Shown: positions 50,854 to 60,925 of the stretch, piece after piece
Layout of the letters: each line of letters starts with the position of its first letter
How positions within the stretch are numbered: the stretch's first letter is position 1
Origin: Shewanella loihica PV-4
GTDB lineage: Bacteria > Pseudomonadota > Gammaproteobacteria > Enterobacterales > Shewanellaceae
Assembly (NCBI RefSeq): GCF_000016065.1
Contig: NC_009092.1
Coordinates: 4,464,001-4,528,000, forward strand
Length of the DNA stretch: 64,000 nucleotides
Direction of reading: 5' to 3'
Made by a program: the position numbers and the translations under genes
The notes under the pieces: generated by a model
Seen by the model: only the letters and a program-made list of their open reading frames with translations
The model's database searches: none
What the model was told of the DNA's origin: nothing

Positions 50854-53800
50854 TTAAACCGTCACTTCAGTCGCCTCGGGTGAGCGTCTTAGCTCACGCA
50901 GGCGTTGCAGTGCGATGAAACAGATTGGCACCAGGAGACAGCCGATCACTGTGGCAATCAACATGCCGCCGAAGCTGGCAATACCCAGGGCGTTACGGCT
51001 GGCTGAGCCCGCCCCCGAGGCGATAACCAGAGGCACTACCCCCAGGATGAAGGAGAAGGCCGTCATCAATACCGCTCGCAGACGCAGGGCAATCGCCTGC
51101 TTTGCCGCATCCATGATGGAGAGCCCCTTCTCTTCACGCAGCACCTTGGCAAACTCGACAATCAGAATCGCGTTGCGACTCGCCATACCGATAAGCAGTA
51201 CCAGGCCCACCTGGGTGTAGAGGTTAATACTGCCACCCGCCAAGGCGGTGAAGCCCAGGGCACCAAACAGCGCCGTCGGTACACAGAGGATAATCGCCAG
51301 TGGGATCATCCAGCTCTCGTACTGCGCCACCAGGAAGAGGTAGGTGAACAGCAGCGCCAGGGCGAACAGGATAGGCGCCGAATCGCCCGCCTGTAGCTCC
51401 TGATAGGTCATGCCGGTCCACTCGTAGGCGTAGCCCTGTGGCAGGCTGGTGTCGGCAATCTGCTCCATGGCGGCGATGGCCTCACCCGAGCTGTAACCGT
51501 CGGCCGGAATGGCAATCACCTGCGCCGTGTTGTACAGGTTGTAGCGGGCGGTGTTGTCCGAGCCCACCAGCGGCTTGTAGGTGGCGAAGCTCGACAGCTT
51601 GACCATCTCGCCAGACAGGGCGCGTACATAGATCTGCTCCAGGTCTTTCTCTTGCGAGCGGTAAGATTGCTCCGCCTGCAGGTTTACCTGATAGTTCTTA
51701 CCGAACTTAGTGAAATCATTGACATACATATTGCCCATCATGGCAGACAGCGTGCTGTTGACCTCGTTAAGATCGACGCCCAGCGCCATCGCCTTGGCTC
51801 TGTCCACATCCAGATAGAGCTGTGGCACGTTGGCACTATAGGTGGTGAAGGCCATGGCGATCTCGTCGGCATCGTTGAGCGCCGCCAGATAACCATCCAG
51901 CGCGGGCGCCATCTGCTCGACGCTGCGACCGCTGAGATCTTCAACCTGCAGGGTCAGACCGCCGGCATTACCCAGGCCGGGAATGGCGGGCATAGAAAAC
52001 GCCATGCCGGTGACATCTTTGTTCTGATCGATAATCGCCTGTACCTGGGCCACCAGCGCAAACTCTGAGGTTTCTGCCGTCTGACGCTCGCTCCAGTCGT
52101 CCAGCACCACGATCATCATGCCAGAGTTAGACGATGAGGCGCCCTTGAGCAGGCTATAACCCTTGGCGGCCACCACATGCTTGACCCCTTCGAGGGCACT
52201 GACCTCGCTGATCATCTCATCGACCATCTTGTCGGTTCTGTCCAGCGCCGAGGCTTCCGGTAGATTCATATCCACCATGAATGAGCCCTGATCTTCCGCA
52301 GGGATAAAGCCCTTAGGCATGTTGTCGCCCAGCAGCATGATGGCGCCCATCAGCAGGGCCAGCAGCACACCCGAAAGCATCAGACGCTTACCGAAGAAGC
52401 CTACCGACGAGACATAACCATTGGTCAGTCTGTTGATGAATTGGTTGAACCAGGCCAATGGGCCACGTGTCTTAGGCGCCTCGTGGCGCATCAGTGCGGC
52501 GCACAGGGCTGGCGTCAGGGTGAGGGCGACCACGGTCGAGATCACTGTCGATACCGAGATGGTCACACCAAACTGTTGATACATCTGGCCTACTAGGCCA
52601 GGGGCGAAGGAGACTGGACCGAATACCGCCAGCAGCACCAATGCCGAGGCAATTAGGGGGGCTGTCACCTCTTTCATCGCCTTGGAGGTCGCCGCCTTGC
52701 TATCGAGATGCTCCTCGCTCATCAGGCGTTCGACGTTTTCGATTACCACGATGGCCGCATCCACCACCACACCGATAGCCAAGATCAGGCCGAACATGGA
52801 GATGGTGTTGATATCTATCCCCATGGCCGCCATCACCACGAAGGTGCCGATGAGCGACACGGGAATGGCGATCGAGGGGATCAGGGTCGCACGCCAGCTC
52901 TGCAGGAAGAGGAAGGTCACGACAACTACCAGGCCGATGGCGATATAGAGGGTCTCGAACACCTCATCCATAGACACCTCGATAAAGGTGGTGGAGTCGT
53001 AGCTGATCACATGCTCCATATCGGCAGGGAAACGCTGACTGAGACGCTCCATCTCGGCACGCACCCCTTCGGCAACCTCGAGGGCGTTGGCACCCGGCGC
53101 CTGGTAGATGGCCAGGATAGGGCTCTCATTCTTGCCGTAGGTAGCCATGGCAGAGTATTGCTCCGCCGCCAGCTCGACACGGGCCACGTCTTTCAGTGTG
53201 ATGAAACCGGCCTGGTTGTCGGCACGCAGTATGATGTTTTCAAACTCCTCGACATCCACCAGGCGGCCCTTGGTCTGAATCGTGTATTGGAATACCTGAT
53301 TACCGGATGAAGGACGCTCGCCCAGCTTACCGGCGGCAACCGTGGTGTTTTGTGCGCTGATGGCTGCGGCCACATCGTTGGCGGTGATCGCCTTGGCGGC
53401 CATCTTCTCTGGGTTGAGCCAGACGCGCATCGAGTAGTTCTGCTCACCGATCACCTGCACCTTGCCCACACCTTTCACCCTCAGCAGGGCGTCTTTGATG
53501 TTGAGCGAGGCATAGTTAGACAGGTAGAGGTTGTCATGGCTGCCGTTGGGCGAGTAGGTGTTGACCGTCATCAAGATGGAGTTTGCCACCTTCTCGACCG
53601 TCACCCCCTGACGCTTAACCTCTTCGGGCAACTTGGCCATCGCCTTGTTGACCCGGTTCTGCACCAGCACCTGGGCCTTGTCGGGATCTGTGCCAATGGC
53701 AAAGGTCACATAGGCCAGGTAGGTGTTATCGTTGTTCGACTTGGACTCGATATAGATCATGTCCTCGACGCCGTTGATCTCCTGTTCGATCACCGAGGCG

Positions 53801-53982
53801 ACCGTGTTGCGTATGGTGTTATGGTCGGCACCAGGGAACACGGCAAACACCTCGATAGAGGGCGGCACTATGCTGGGAAATTGCGATACTGGCATTCTTG
53901 CCAGACTGAGTAAGCCGGCCAAGGTCAGCACAATCGAGAGTACGATGGCGAACTTGGGGCGATTAATGAAGAAATCGGCCAT
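50854..53982 (-). CDS. AcrB-like multidrug RND efflux permease (HAE1)
   Basis: A 1042-residue RND pump. Its start (MADFFINRPKFAIVLSIVLT) and FPGADHNTIRNTVASVIEQ are AcrB-like. TM4 reads GVVVDAAIVVIENVER: the Asp corresponding to AcrB Asp407 is present, but the one corresponding to Asp408 is Ala. In TM10 MASRNAILIVEFAK has Arg at the position of AcrB Lys940. The proton relay is thus changed. It exports drugs or other amphiphiles with the adaptor encoded 6 bp upstream; no TolC gene is adjacent, so a distant outer-membrane channel is needed. AGGGGT lies 8 nt before the ATG. Confidence 0.94.
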   Translation of the reverse strand: MADFFINRPKFAIVLSIVLTLAGLLSLARMPVSQFPSIVPPSIEVFAVFPGADHNTIRNTVASVIEQEINGVEDMIYIESKSNNDNTYLAYVTFAIGTDPDKAQVLVQNRVNKAMAKLPEEVKRQGVTVEKVANSILMTVNTYSPNGSHDNLYLSNYASLNIKDALLRVKGVGKVQVIGEQNYSMRVWLNPEKMAAKAITANDVAAAISAQNTTVAAGKLGERPSSGNQVFQYTIQTKGRLVDVEEFENIILRADNQAGFITLKDVARVELAAEQYSAMATYGKNESPILAIYQAPGANALEVAEGVRAEMERLSQRFPADMEHVISYDSTTFIEVSMDEVFETLYIAIGLVVVVTFLFLQSWRATLIPSIAIPVSLIGTFVVMAAMGIDINTISMFGLILAIGVVVDAAIVVIENVERLMSEEHLDSKAATSKAMKEVTAPLIASALVLLAVFGPVSFAPGLVGQMYQQFGVTISVSTVISTVVALTLTPALCAALMRHEAPKTRGPLAWFNQFINRLTNGYVSSVGFFGKRLMLSGVLLALLMGAIMLLGDNMPKGFIPAEDQGSFMVDMNLPEASALDRTDKMVDEMISEVSALEGVKHVVAAKGYSLLKGASSSNSGMMIVVLDDWSERQTAETSEFALVAQVQAIIDQNKDVTGMAFSMPAIPGLGNAGGLTLQVEDLSGRSVEQMAPALDGYLAALNDADEIAMAFTTYSANVPQLYLDVDRAKAMALGVDLNEVNSTLSAMMGNMYVNDFTKFGKNYQVNLQAEQSYRSQEKDLEQIYVRALSGEMVKLSSFATYKPLVGSDNTARYNLYNTAQVIAIPADGYSSGEAIAAMEQIADTSLPQGYAYEWTGMTYQELQAGDSAPILFALALLFTYLFLVAQYESWMIPLAIILCVPTALFGALGFTALAGGSINLYTQVGLVLLIGMASRNAILIVEFAKVLREEKGLSIMDAAKQAIALRLRAVLMTAFSFILGVVPLVIASGAGSASRNALGIASFGGMLIATVIGCLLVPICFIALQRLRELRRSPEATEVTV

Positions 53983-53988
53983 GAGTTG

Positions 53989-55119
53989 TTACCCCTTCTT
54001 AGCTAGGGCGACTGGCTGCTGCACGTCGACTTCGACGCCGGCACGCACCGACTGTAGACCACTGAGAATCACGCGCTCACCGGCTTGCAGGCCATCCTGC
54101 ACTATCCAGGTATTGGCCTGACGCAGACCCAGTTTGACGTAACGAGCCTCGACCACATTGTCCTGGTTAACGGTCAACACGTAGCGACCGCCCTGATCTT
54201 CCTGCACCACGGCTTGAGGCACCACCAGCTGTTGCTGGGCCACCTGCTCGCGCGAGGACACGGAGACGAATTGACCAGGCACCAGCAGGCCTTCTGGGTT
54301 AGGGAAGGTCACGCGAAAACGGATAGAACCGCTGCGGCTGTCCACATGGTTGTCGATGAAGTCGACCTCACCCTTATGGTTGTACAGGGTGCCGTTGGCC
54401 AGTGTCAGCGCCATCTCGGGCGACGCTATCTCCTCGCCCGCCTGCACGCGCTTCTGCAGATCGTTGAGATACTGCTTCTCGTCCAGCTTGATGTCTACAT
54501 GCATGGCGTCGCTGCTCACCAGAGTGGTGAGTGGCTCGGCATCTGGGCCAACCAGGGCGCCGACACTCACGCGGCTGTCGCTCATGATGCCGTTAAAAGG
54601 CGCGTAAATATGGGTGTTTTCCAGATCCAGCTGAGCATAGTTGAGCTCAGCCTTGGCGCTCTGCACCTCGGCCTTCATGCCGAGTAGCTCGGCCTCAATC
54701 TGCTCGACCTCCAGGCTGCTCAGGGCATCTTGCGTCAGCAGCGCCTGGGCCTTCTCATGTTTCTTCGCCTGTAGCATCATCTGCGCCGTCTTCTGCGCCA
54801 GGTTAGCCTCTAGGCGGGCGACCTCGGCCTGAAACGGCTTAGGGTCGATCTCGAACAGCAGATCACCCTTCTTAACGTGGGCGCCATCGGTATAGACCTG
54901 GCTGATCAGGTAACCGGAGATCTTTGGCAAGATCTCCACCTGATCGACCGCCTGGGTCTTACCCATGAACTGTTCGGTGAGTTGGATCAGCTGAGGTTGC
55001 ATAACCTGAACTGTGACCTTAGGTTGTTCGGTGAACTCCCCGTCGACTTCGGCTTGCTGCGAACAGGCAGCGAGTAGAATTGGAAGGGAAATCGCGATAA
55101 TTTTGGCTGACGTACCCAT
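53989..55119 (-). CDS. AcrA-like RND periplasmic adaptor lipoprotein
   Basis: A 376-residue membrane-fusion protein with lipobox LAAC (Cys19). Lipoyl half-motifs (ILPKISGYLISQVYTDGAHVKKGD; IYAPFNGIMSDSRVSVGALVG), a helical hairpin between (ANLAQKTAQMMLQAKKHEKA) and a barrel domain with VQEDQGGRYVLTVNQDN fit AcrA/MexA. First gene of the efflux operon; the permease start is 6 bp after its stop. Confidence 0.93.
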   Translation of the reverse strand: MGTSAKIIAISLPILLAACSQQAEVDGEFTEQPKVTVQVMQPQLIQLTEQFMGKTQAVDQVEILPKISGYLISQVYTDGAHVKKGDLLFEIDPKPFQAEVARLEANLAQKTAQMMLQAKKHEKAQALLTQDALSSLEVEQIEAELLGMKAEVQSAKAELNYAQLDLENTHIYAPFNGIMSDSRVSVGALVGPDAEPLTTLVSSDAMHVDIKLDEKQYLNDLQKRVQAGEEIASPEMALTLANGTLYNHKGEVDFIDNHVDSRSGSIRFRVTFPNPEGLLVPGQFVSVSSREQVAQQQLVVPQAVVQEDQGGRYVLTVNQDNVVEARYVKLGLRQANTWIVQDGLQAGERVILSGLQSVRAGVEVDVQQPVALAKKG

Positions 55120-55363
55120 AATGACCTCTTCTCAAGCATCGACACTCATGTGCCACAAACGATTAAATTGCGACCACTATACAGAGGAGTTTTTAATACT
55201 TTTAACTAGGTATTATTAGGTTATCGAATGGATATTAGACGGGTGTTTGGTGGGGATGAAAAGCGCCAACCTATTCGAAATACAGATGGTTATTAATTAA
55301 CCGCGGCAACATTGTTAATAGATAATGGCCTCACCAACAGCAACACGTTATATCGAGGTTATC

Positions 55364-55516
55364 ATGTTTAGCAAAAATACCAGCCTGGGCAAGATGGATC
55401 AGTTCATGACAGTGATCACCGCCGGCGCCATCATCAGCTTATTTGTGGTTTATGAGTCGTTATTCGGCCAGGACCTGGCCATTCAGCAAGTGGTGATCGA
55501 GCTGCTGAGACACTAA
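55364..55516 (+). CDS. Small membrane protein
   Basis: A 50-residue frame with GAGG 6 nt before the ATG and one hydrophobic helix (VITAGAIISLFVVYESLF). Conserved-looking N-terminal polar part. Located between the divergent efflux operon and the LysR gene. Family not recognised; could be a chance frame, but site and composition support it. Confidence 0.5.
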   Translation: MFSKNTSLGKMDQFMTVITAGAIISLFVVYESLFGQDLAIQQVVIELLRH

Positions 55517-55558
55517 TCCCCTGTCTCAGCTGCCATGCCTCACCGCTCGCGTGGATGA

Positions 55559-56431
55559 TTAGCGCTTGAGCAGATCGATGAAAAAGCTCTTCGCCGGGCC
55601 CAGCTGCGCGGTCGACTTCCACAGCAGATCCACGGTGATCAAGCCGGTCTCCTTCTCGATGACAGGCTTAAAGGTTGAGAGCGTGCCTATGGCCGCCTTC
55701 TCTTCATACATGCTCAAGGGGATGATCCCCCAGCCGATGCCCTGTTCCACCAGACGTATCATGTCATCCAGATCTGACGCCTCCCAGGTTTCCTGAGACA
55801 CGCGCCCAAGCTTGGCCAGATACTCGTTTTGCAACATGCTGGAGCAGACGATCTGCCGCTCGTTGATCAACATCTCGCTGTCTACCGCCTCCAGATCCGC
55901 AAACTTATAGTCTGGGCTACAGATACACACCCACTCGATACGTGCAATTCCGATGAAATCCAGATTCTCAGGTACCGCCTCGGACATGATGTTAAAGCCG
56001 ACATCGACTTCATCGGCTTCGATCGCCCGATTAAGGTGGTTGCCTGTGAGCTTCACCAATTTGACCCGGGTAAAGGGAAACTTCTCCGCCATCTTCTCCA
56101 GCGCCGAGTCGAACACTGACATGGGCACCAGAGGGTCGGCGCCGATAACCAGCTGATCTTCGACCGCCTCGATCACCCCCTTGGCATAACTCTCCATGCG
56201 AGTCGCCTGGCGCATAAGCGCCTTGGCCTGATGATAGAGTCGTTCCCCCTGCTCGGTGAGCTGAGGATACTTGGTGCTGCGGTCAAACAGCTCGACCCCA
56301 AGATCCAGCTCGAGGTTATTCACCCCTATGCTGACCGAGCTCTGGCTCTTGCCTATGTGTCGGGCGGCGGCCGAAAAGGATCCTTTCTCTACGGCGGCAA
56401 TAAATGCGTTGAGTTGTTCTAGATTTAACAT
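55559..56431 (-). CDS. LysR-family transcriptional regulator
   Basis: A 290-residue regulator with N-terminal winged helix (NLEQLNAFIAAVEKGSFSAAA, SQSSVSIGVNNLELDLGVELF) and C-terminal effector domain (about residues 90-290). It is divergent from the barrel-protein gene at 56536, which it may control. Effector unknown. Confidence 0.92.
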   Translation of the reverse strand: MLNLEQLNAFIAAVEKGSFSAAARHIGKSQSSVSIGVNNLELDLGVELFDRSTKYPQLTEQGERLYHQAKALMRQATRMESYAKGVIEAVEDQLVIGADPLVPMSVFDSALEKMAEKFPFTRVKLVKLTGNHLNRAIEADEVDVGFNIMSEAVPENLDFIGIARIEWVCICSPDYKFADLEAVDSEMLINERQIVCSSMLQNEYLAKLGRVSQETWEASDLDDMIRLVEQGIGWGIIPLSMYEEKAAIGTLSTFKPVIEKETGLITVDLLWKSTAQLGPAKSFFIDLLKR

Positions 56432-56535
56432 TTGCGACCTATTCGATTACAAGATACTTACTAACTCTAGTGATTAAAGCTCATCGGAGATACTAACGCC
56501 AGTACATTTTACAACCAAGACTAGAGATCAAGACT

Positions 56536-57231
56536 ATGAGCAAATTAATCGCAAAAACCTCAATCATAGCAGTCGCTACCTGTGCCCTGCTGTCACTAAA
56601 CGCTATGGCCGCCGAGGCGCCAGCCGAAGAGAAGGTCAACTATGGTGACCCAACCGCCAGTTTCACCACTGTGGGCGTGTCCACCAGCAAAGATGTTGAC
56701 CAGATCTCCGGCATGATGGGCGTTGGCAGCAACATCTATCAGTTGGATCTTAACCGCGACAAGAATACCGGCGACTTCAGCGGCCGTGGCCGTTACTTCC
56801 ACGTCACCGACGGCCTGGGCTACTCTGTGGATGTGATTGGCGATGCCAACACCCAGACCATCTTGGGCGGCATGATCTACAAGTTCCAGCTTAACGACAA
56901 CGTCTCTATCTTCCCTATGCTGAGTGTGGGTGGCACCCAGACCAAGCGTCCGCTGGAAAATGACAAGTATGACCGTAGCAGCCTGGTACAGGCGGGCGTC
57001 TACGCCATGTATGGTTTCGACGCGGGTCACTGGGTCTATGCCAACCCTAAGAGCACCTACCATGTGAAGAACGAGTCCTTCATCAATCAGGTCGAAGTAG
57101 GTGGCGGCCTGATGGTAACCGACAACATCTCCATCGGCGCCAAGGTAGAGTACACCGCTCCCTTCGACACCCCACAGGGCCGCATGAAGGAAGACACAGT
57201 CACTTGGTTACAGGCCAACTACTACTTCTAA
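56536..57231 (+). CDS. Outer-membrane beta-barrel-like protein, unknown role
   Basis: A 231-residue exported protein (signal peptide IIAVATCALLSLNAMA). The mature part shows alternating strands (GMIYKFQLNDNVSIFPMLSV, GVYAMYGFDAGHWVYANP, GGGLMVTDNISIGAKVEYTA) and ends in LQANYYF with terminal Phe, the outer-membrane signal. Specific function not recognisable. Divergent LysR gene 104 bp upstream; terminator downstream. Confidence 0.75.
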   Translation: MSKLIAKTSIIAVATCALLSLNAMAAEAPAEEKVNYGDPTASFTTVGVSTSKDVDQISGMMGVGSNIYQLDLNRDKNTGDFSGRGRYFHVTDGLGYSVDVIGDANTQTILGGMIYKFQLNDNVSIFPMLSVGGTQTKRPLENDKYDRSSLVQAGVYAMYGFDAGHWVYANPKSTYHVKNESFINQVEVGGGLMVTDNISIGAKVEYTAPFDTPQGRMKEDTVTWLQANYYF

Positions 57232-57242
57232 GTCGAAACGAG

Positions 57243-57269
57243 ACAGCCACCTAATGAGGTGGCTGTTTC
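57243..57269. terminator. Intrinsic terminator
   Basis: ACAGCCACCT (57243-57252), loop AATG, AGGTGGCTGT (57257-57266), then TTCTTT. Between convergent barrel-protein and MFS genes. Confidence 0.85.
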
Positions 57270-57293
57270 TTTATGCGTTGTAAATCTTGCCAA

Positions 57294-58394
57294 CTATTGC
57301 TGCTTGAGCCGACTGTTGTTATAGATGGCGGGCATGATCAGCAGCAGGGTGATCAGCAGGAAGATCACCAGCTCGAACAACACCCACTCCTTGAGCAGCA
57401 CAGCCGGAGCCAGCGCAGCGCCGATAGACTGAGCCGCCACCGCCAGACGAATGGCATGCCCCTCAGGATCCGCCTCGGAGATCACCCCCATGAAGAAGGG
57501 CAACAGGAAGTTCCACATAAACATGAAACAGCTCACCGCCACGAAGTAGACCAGAGGATCCCGGGTCGAGAATAAGAGCACGATGGCGATACTTTGCCCC
57601 AGCACCCCGAAGGTGATCACCCGCTGACGATTGCCATATTTGGCCAACAGCGAGGCGCTCACGGCGCCGAGCAGGCTAAACAGAGTTCCGGTCGCCAGTA
57701 TCACCCCCTGATCGATCTCGCTGATACCGATACGGGTCGCCACCACGCTCAGCATGGACCATGCCCCCACGTTGGCCAACATGATCATCAAGATGGCAAA
57801 CAGCGCGGTATAGAGAAACACCTTACCCGTCTTCACTCCTTTGATCTTCGGCATCTGCTGCGCCCGGGTATCCACCGGCAACAGCACCATCAGCAGACAG
57901 AAGCCCGCCACCAGCACCAGCAGGCCATCGAATCCCCCCTGTAGCCTCAGCTGAGGGTAGAGGAGGAACAGCAGACCACTGTAGAGCATCTGCATGGCGA
58001 TCGCCCGGCCGAAGGCGGCATCGGGCAGCTTGTCGTGGGACAGGGTATCGAAGCAGCGCACGATCAAGATGCCGGCAAAGAAACCGGCGGCGAAACGTAA
58101 GACCACAAACCACTCCACCGCGCTGCAGAGTGCACTGCCAAGGTGTGCGAGTGCCAGGGCCAGGAAGACACCGCGCTCCGAAATGAAGTTCATTCGCTGC
58201 CAGAAGAAGCAGCAGATAGAGGCCAGCGAGAAGCCAACCAGTTCTATGGTCACCACATAGGTGAGCGCCAGCACTGGCTCGGCGAACTGGCGGGAGATCA
58301 CATCGAAATAGATGGGCAATAACAGGAAGACGCTAGACGCCACCGACATCTTAACGCCGGCATACAGACTAAAGCCCCCTCTGGATGTAGACAA
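57294..58394 (-). CDS. MFS-type transporter
   Basis: A 366-residue membrane protein with about 10-12 helices; VVLRFAAGFFAGILIVRCFDTLS resembles the MFS motif region between TM4 and TM5. It is shorter than typical MFS (about 400). Substrate unknown. The start is TTG at 58392-58394 with GGAG 8 nt upstream. A 15-bp palindrome at 58461 lies 67 bp upstream. Confidence 0.78.
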   Translation of the reverse strand: MSTSRGGFSLYAGVKMSVASSVFLLLPIYFDVISRQFAEPVLALTYVVTIELVGFSLASICCFFWQRMNFISERGVFLALALAHLGSALCSAVEWFVVLRFAAGFFAGILIVRCFDTLSHDKLPDAAFGRAIAMQMLYSGLLFLLYPQLRLQGGFDGLLVLVAGFCLLMVLLPVDTRAQQMPKIKGVKTGKVFLYTALFAILMIMLANVGAWSMLSVVATRIGISEIDQGVILATGTLFSLLGAVSASLLAKYGNRQRVITFGVLGQSIAIVLLFSTRDPLVYFVAVSCFMFMWNFLLPFFMGVISEADPEGHAIRLAVAAQSIGAALAPAVLLKEWVLFELVIFLLITLLLIMPAIYNNSRLKQQ

Positions 58395-58460
58395 TACCCA
58401 CTCTCCTCACTCAAAACGACCATGACGCCTAGTTAAGTTTATTCATGATCTCGCGAAAAA

Positions 58461-58475
58461 ACCTGTTAAACAGGT
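58461..58475. promoter_or_regulatory. Odd palindrome upstream of the MFS gene
   Basis: ACCTGT-TAA-ACAGGT is a perfect inverted repeat. Its position fits an operator of the MFS gene. Nothing else links a regulator to it. Confidence 0.4.
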
Positions 58476-58657
58476 AAGTTACCGCCAGCGAGCCAAAAAG
58501 CCCAGCCATTATTCGCGTCAGAGGAGGGGAATGTGAGGCGCAGTTAGCGCCGACTTGTGTGGTGCCAATAAACTTTCCCAAAGCTAACTAGTGGTACTGT
58601 CGGCAAACAATAAAGATTGAAACTCACATAGAGCAATTTGAAATTAGGGAAGACATC

Positions 58658-58732
58658 ATGGAACTGCTTACTGATATGCCTCTAACGTCCTACCGAACTA
58701 GTTTTAATAACCTCAATAGCCGTCTCCACTAA
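58658..58732 (+). other. Short reading frame with good ribosome-binding site, possible remnant
   Basis: AGGGA lies 9 nt before ATG GAA CTG CTT ACT GAT (58658 onward). The frame continues only 24 codons to a TAA, running antisense into the end of the S41 gene. It may be the first codons of a gene cut off by insertion of the AT-rich S41 segment, or chance. Confidence 0.2.
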
Positions 58733-60925
58733 CTCATCCCTACCTTCTCTCACCCCTACAATAGTTGGCCTCACCTCTATATCGGGAATGATACCCACTC
58801 TTTGAGTTTCTCCACCGTCAGGGTAATAAACGCCAAGACCGGAAAATGCCGTCCTCAGTCCACCCGGCAGATCCAAGCGAACCATATTGCCATCAGCGCC
58901 TGACGTTTTACTCCCTATTATCGTAGTGTCTCTACCCGCCCTGAACGCCATCGCTGTAAACTCAGCCTGGCTTTGCGTATTTTCATTCACTAAGACAACT
59001 AGCTTTCCTTTAAAAGTCACTTCCGATGGTTTAAGAACCGCTACATTACCAACGCCAAACTCGCCAGGGTTATTTATGTTTGGATAAGTGAATTTCGCAA
59101 ATGCGCTTTTATCTTCTACGAAAAATGACCCCAAACTATACATTGATGGCGTATTAGGATAATTTCGAATATCAATTATGATGCCTGCCGCATCCTTGAA
59201 TTGATTTTTTATAGAGTCCACATCCTCTTTTTCAATGGTGGCCAAAGTAACGTAACCAATATCCCCATCGATATTTTTATAGCTCTTTTCACCCTTAGGT
59301 TTGCGGTACAAATAGAAATAGTCCAACTCATCCTTTTTGAATAATTTTAGCGACGTATTACCCATTAACTTGTCGCGCCTAAAGCTTATATCTATTTCAG
59401 CCTTATTCGACCTCAACAAATCAGGAGCAATATCTCTGAGCCTTGAAGCCTCATTTGATGCCGGGTAATAACGCAGCTTATCCTTTACCAACTTTTCTAC
59501 GGCGACACCATCGATCTCCGTAATAACATCGCCTATGGACAGGCCGCCCAGGCGAGACATATCGCTGATATTACTCTCGTTGTCGGTATAAAAATCCACC
59601 ACAACAAGCTCACCCTCAACAAATCTTGTGAAAACTGGAGGGTAAAATTCGCCGCGCATTTTCTCAACCTCACCGCGACCAGCCCACAAATTTGCATGCG
59701 TATCCTTAAGCTCAGCGATTAAAGATAGCGTCACTTTTTCATAATCTAACCGATTTTTTGCCCCTAAAAACAATGGAAGATATTCAGCTAAAACACCACT
59801 CCACTCCTTATCAGTCAAATACTTATACGGAAAGAAATATTGAACGATGTTCCAGTATCGGTATAAAGCTAATAATCTAAACCCATCATCTGGATACGGC
59901 ATATTAAAATAAGCTTTTTCATTTGAAAAAATGACCCTACGCCTGCTGTTTGTGGTTACATAAAAGCTCGCGCCTTGTCTCCGGTCCTCATAGACCGAGT
60001 TCAATTTTTTGATTAGTTCTTTTGATAGACCGAATTCATAGAACCATCTATGATCTGGCTTCAGAACAGACTCCTGATTTGTCACCTTACAATCAATACA
60101 CGGAGTCACCTTACCTAAGCGATCGATCCAACCGACCAGACTCTTGTCTCTCTCCTGAACATCCACAGCTGAAAGATAATCGGGAAGAAACCTAAACAAT
60201 TCATAATCCCAGTTATAATCTCCCCTTCCCACATTGGGATGATGGTATTTCAGAAACCCCCACACCCTCCCTAAAAGGTCTAAGTTTACTAGTGTTGCCT
60301 CATCCAACCCCGACAAAACCAACTTAGAACCAGCATCAAATTCATCATCCTTATATGCACGAGGAATCTCACGTAGTTGAGAACTTGTTAATGGCTTATC
60401 GTCTATCAATATCTGAAGATCATCGAACCAAACTTTCCCATTACCCGATAACACACCACCAACTGTAATGGCTGAGGCATTTTTGAGATCAACATCCAAA
60501 CTAATCTCAAAATCCCTCCAATCATTGTCACCGAATAATTTCTGTTCTCGCATATTACTAAAGGCTTGATTAGGGTGAACGTTAAGCATCAACCCCGCCC
60601 ATCCATCAGTAATACCTTCAGTTTTCACAGCCCCCCTCAGCTTAATGTTTTGCCCCTTTGCTTGGAGAGCCAACCCATAACCAAAGGAGCCAGCGTTAGG
60701 TTTATCCCTTTTAAACTCAACCGAAACTGATCGCTGCCCACGTTGAAAAACCTTATCGTCAACCGAAAAGCTATACCCGGCCTCCCCTCCAGATACCCTC
60801 CAACCATCAGCAGGAAACTTATCGTAGGTTTCGAAATCTAGATCAGGAATACTTGGCTTAGCCACACCTCCGAAGGCCGCTAACAAAGAAAGCAACAAAA
60901 CCATGATACGTATACTTGTTTTCAT
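58682..60925 (-). CDS. S41-family peptidase, exported
   Basis: A 747-residue exported protein: signal peptide (RIMVLLLSLLAAFGGVA), an N-terminal beta-sandwich-like domain (about residues 25-185), a middle domain with PDZ-like features (MSRLGGLSIGDVITEIDGVAV, about 465), and a C-terminal S41 protease domain with catalytic Ser652 in NTQSQAEF and GSKTSGADGNMV. It resembles tricorn-core/IRBP-type S41 enzymes rather than Prc. Base and codon use are AT-richer than neighbours, suggesting acquisition. Single-gene unit; substrate unknown. Confidence 0.88.
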   Translation of the reverse strand: MKTSIRIMVLLLSLLAAFGGVAKPSIPDLDFETYDKFPADGWRVSGGEAGYSFSVDDKVFQRGQRSVSVEFKRDKPNAGSFGYGLALQAKGQNIKLRGAVKTEGITDGWAGLMLNVHPNQAFSNMREQKLFGDNDWRDFEISLDVDLKNASAITVGGVLSGNGKVWFDDLQILIDDKPLTSSQLREIPRAYKDDEFDAGSKLVLSGLDEATLVNLDLLGRVWGFLKYHHPNVGRGDYNWDYELFRFLPDYLSAVDVQERDKSLVGWIDRLGKVTPCIDCKVTNQESVLKPDHRWFYEFGLSKELIKKLNSVYEDRRQGASFYVTTNSRRRVIFSNEKAYFNMPYPDDGFRLLALYRYWNIVQYFFPYKYLTDKEWSGVLAEYLPLFLGAKNRLDYEKVTLSLIAELKDTHANLWAGRGEVEKMRGEFYPPVFTRFVEGELVVVDFYTDNESNISDMSRLGGLSIGDVITEIDGVAVEKLVKDKLRYYPASNEASRLRDIAPDLLRSNKAEIDISFRRDKLMGNTSLKLFKKDELDYFYLYRKPKGEKSYKNIDGDIGYVTLATIEKEDVDSIKNQFKDAAGIIIDIRNYPNTPSMYSLGSFFVEDKSAFAKFTYPNINNPGEFGVGNVAVLKPSEVTFKGKLVVLVNENTQSQAEFTAMAFRAGRDTTIIGSKTSGADGNMVRLDLPGGLRTAFSGLGVYYPDGGETQRVGIIPDIEVRPTIVGVREGRDELVETAIEVIKTSSVGR

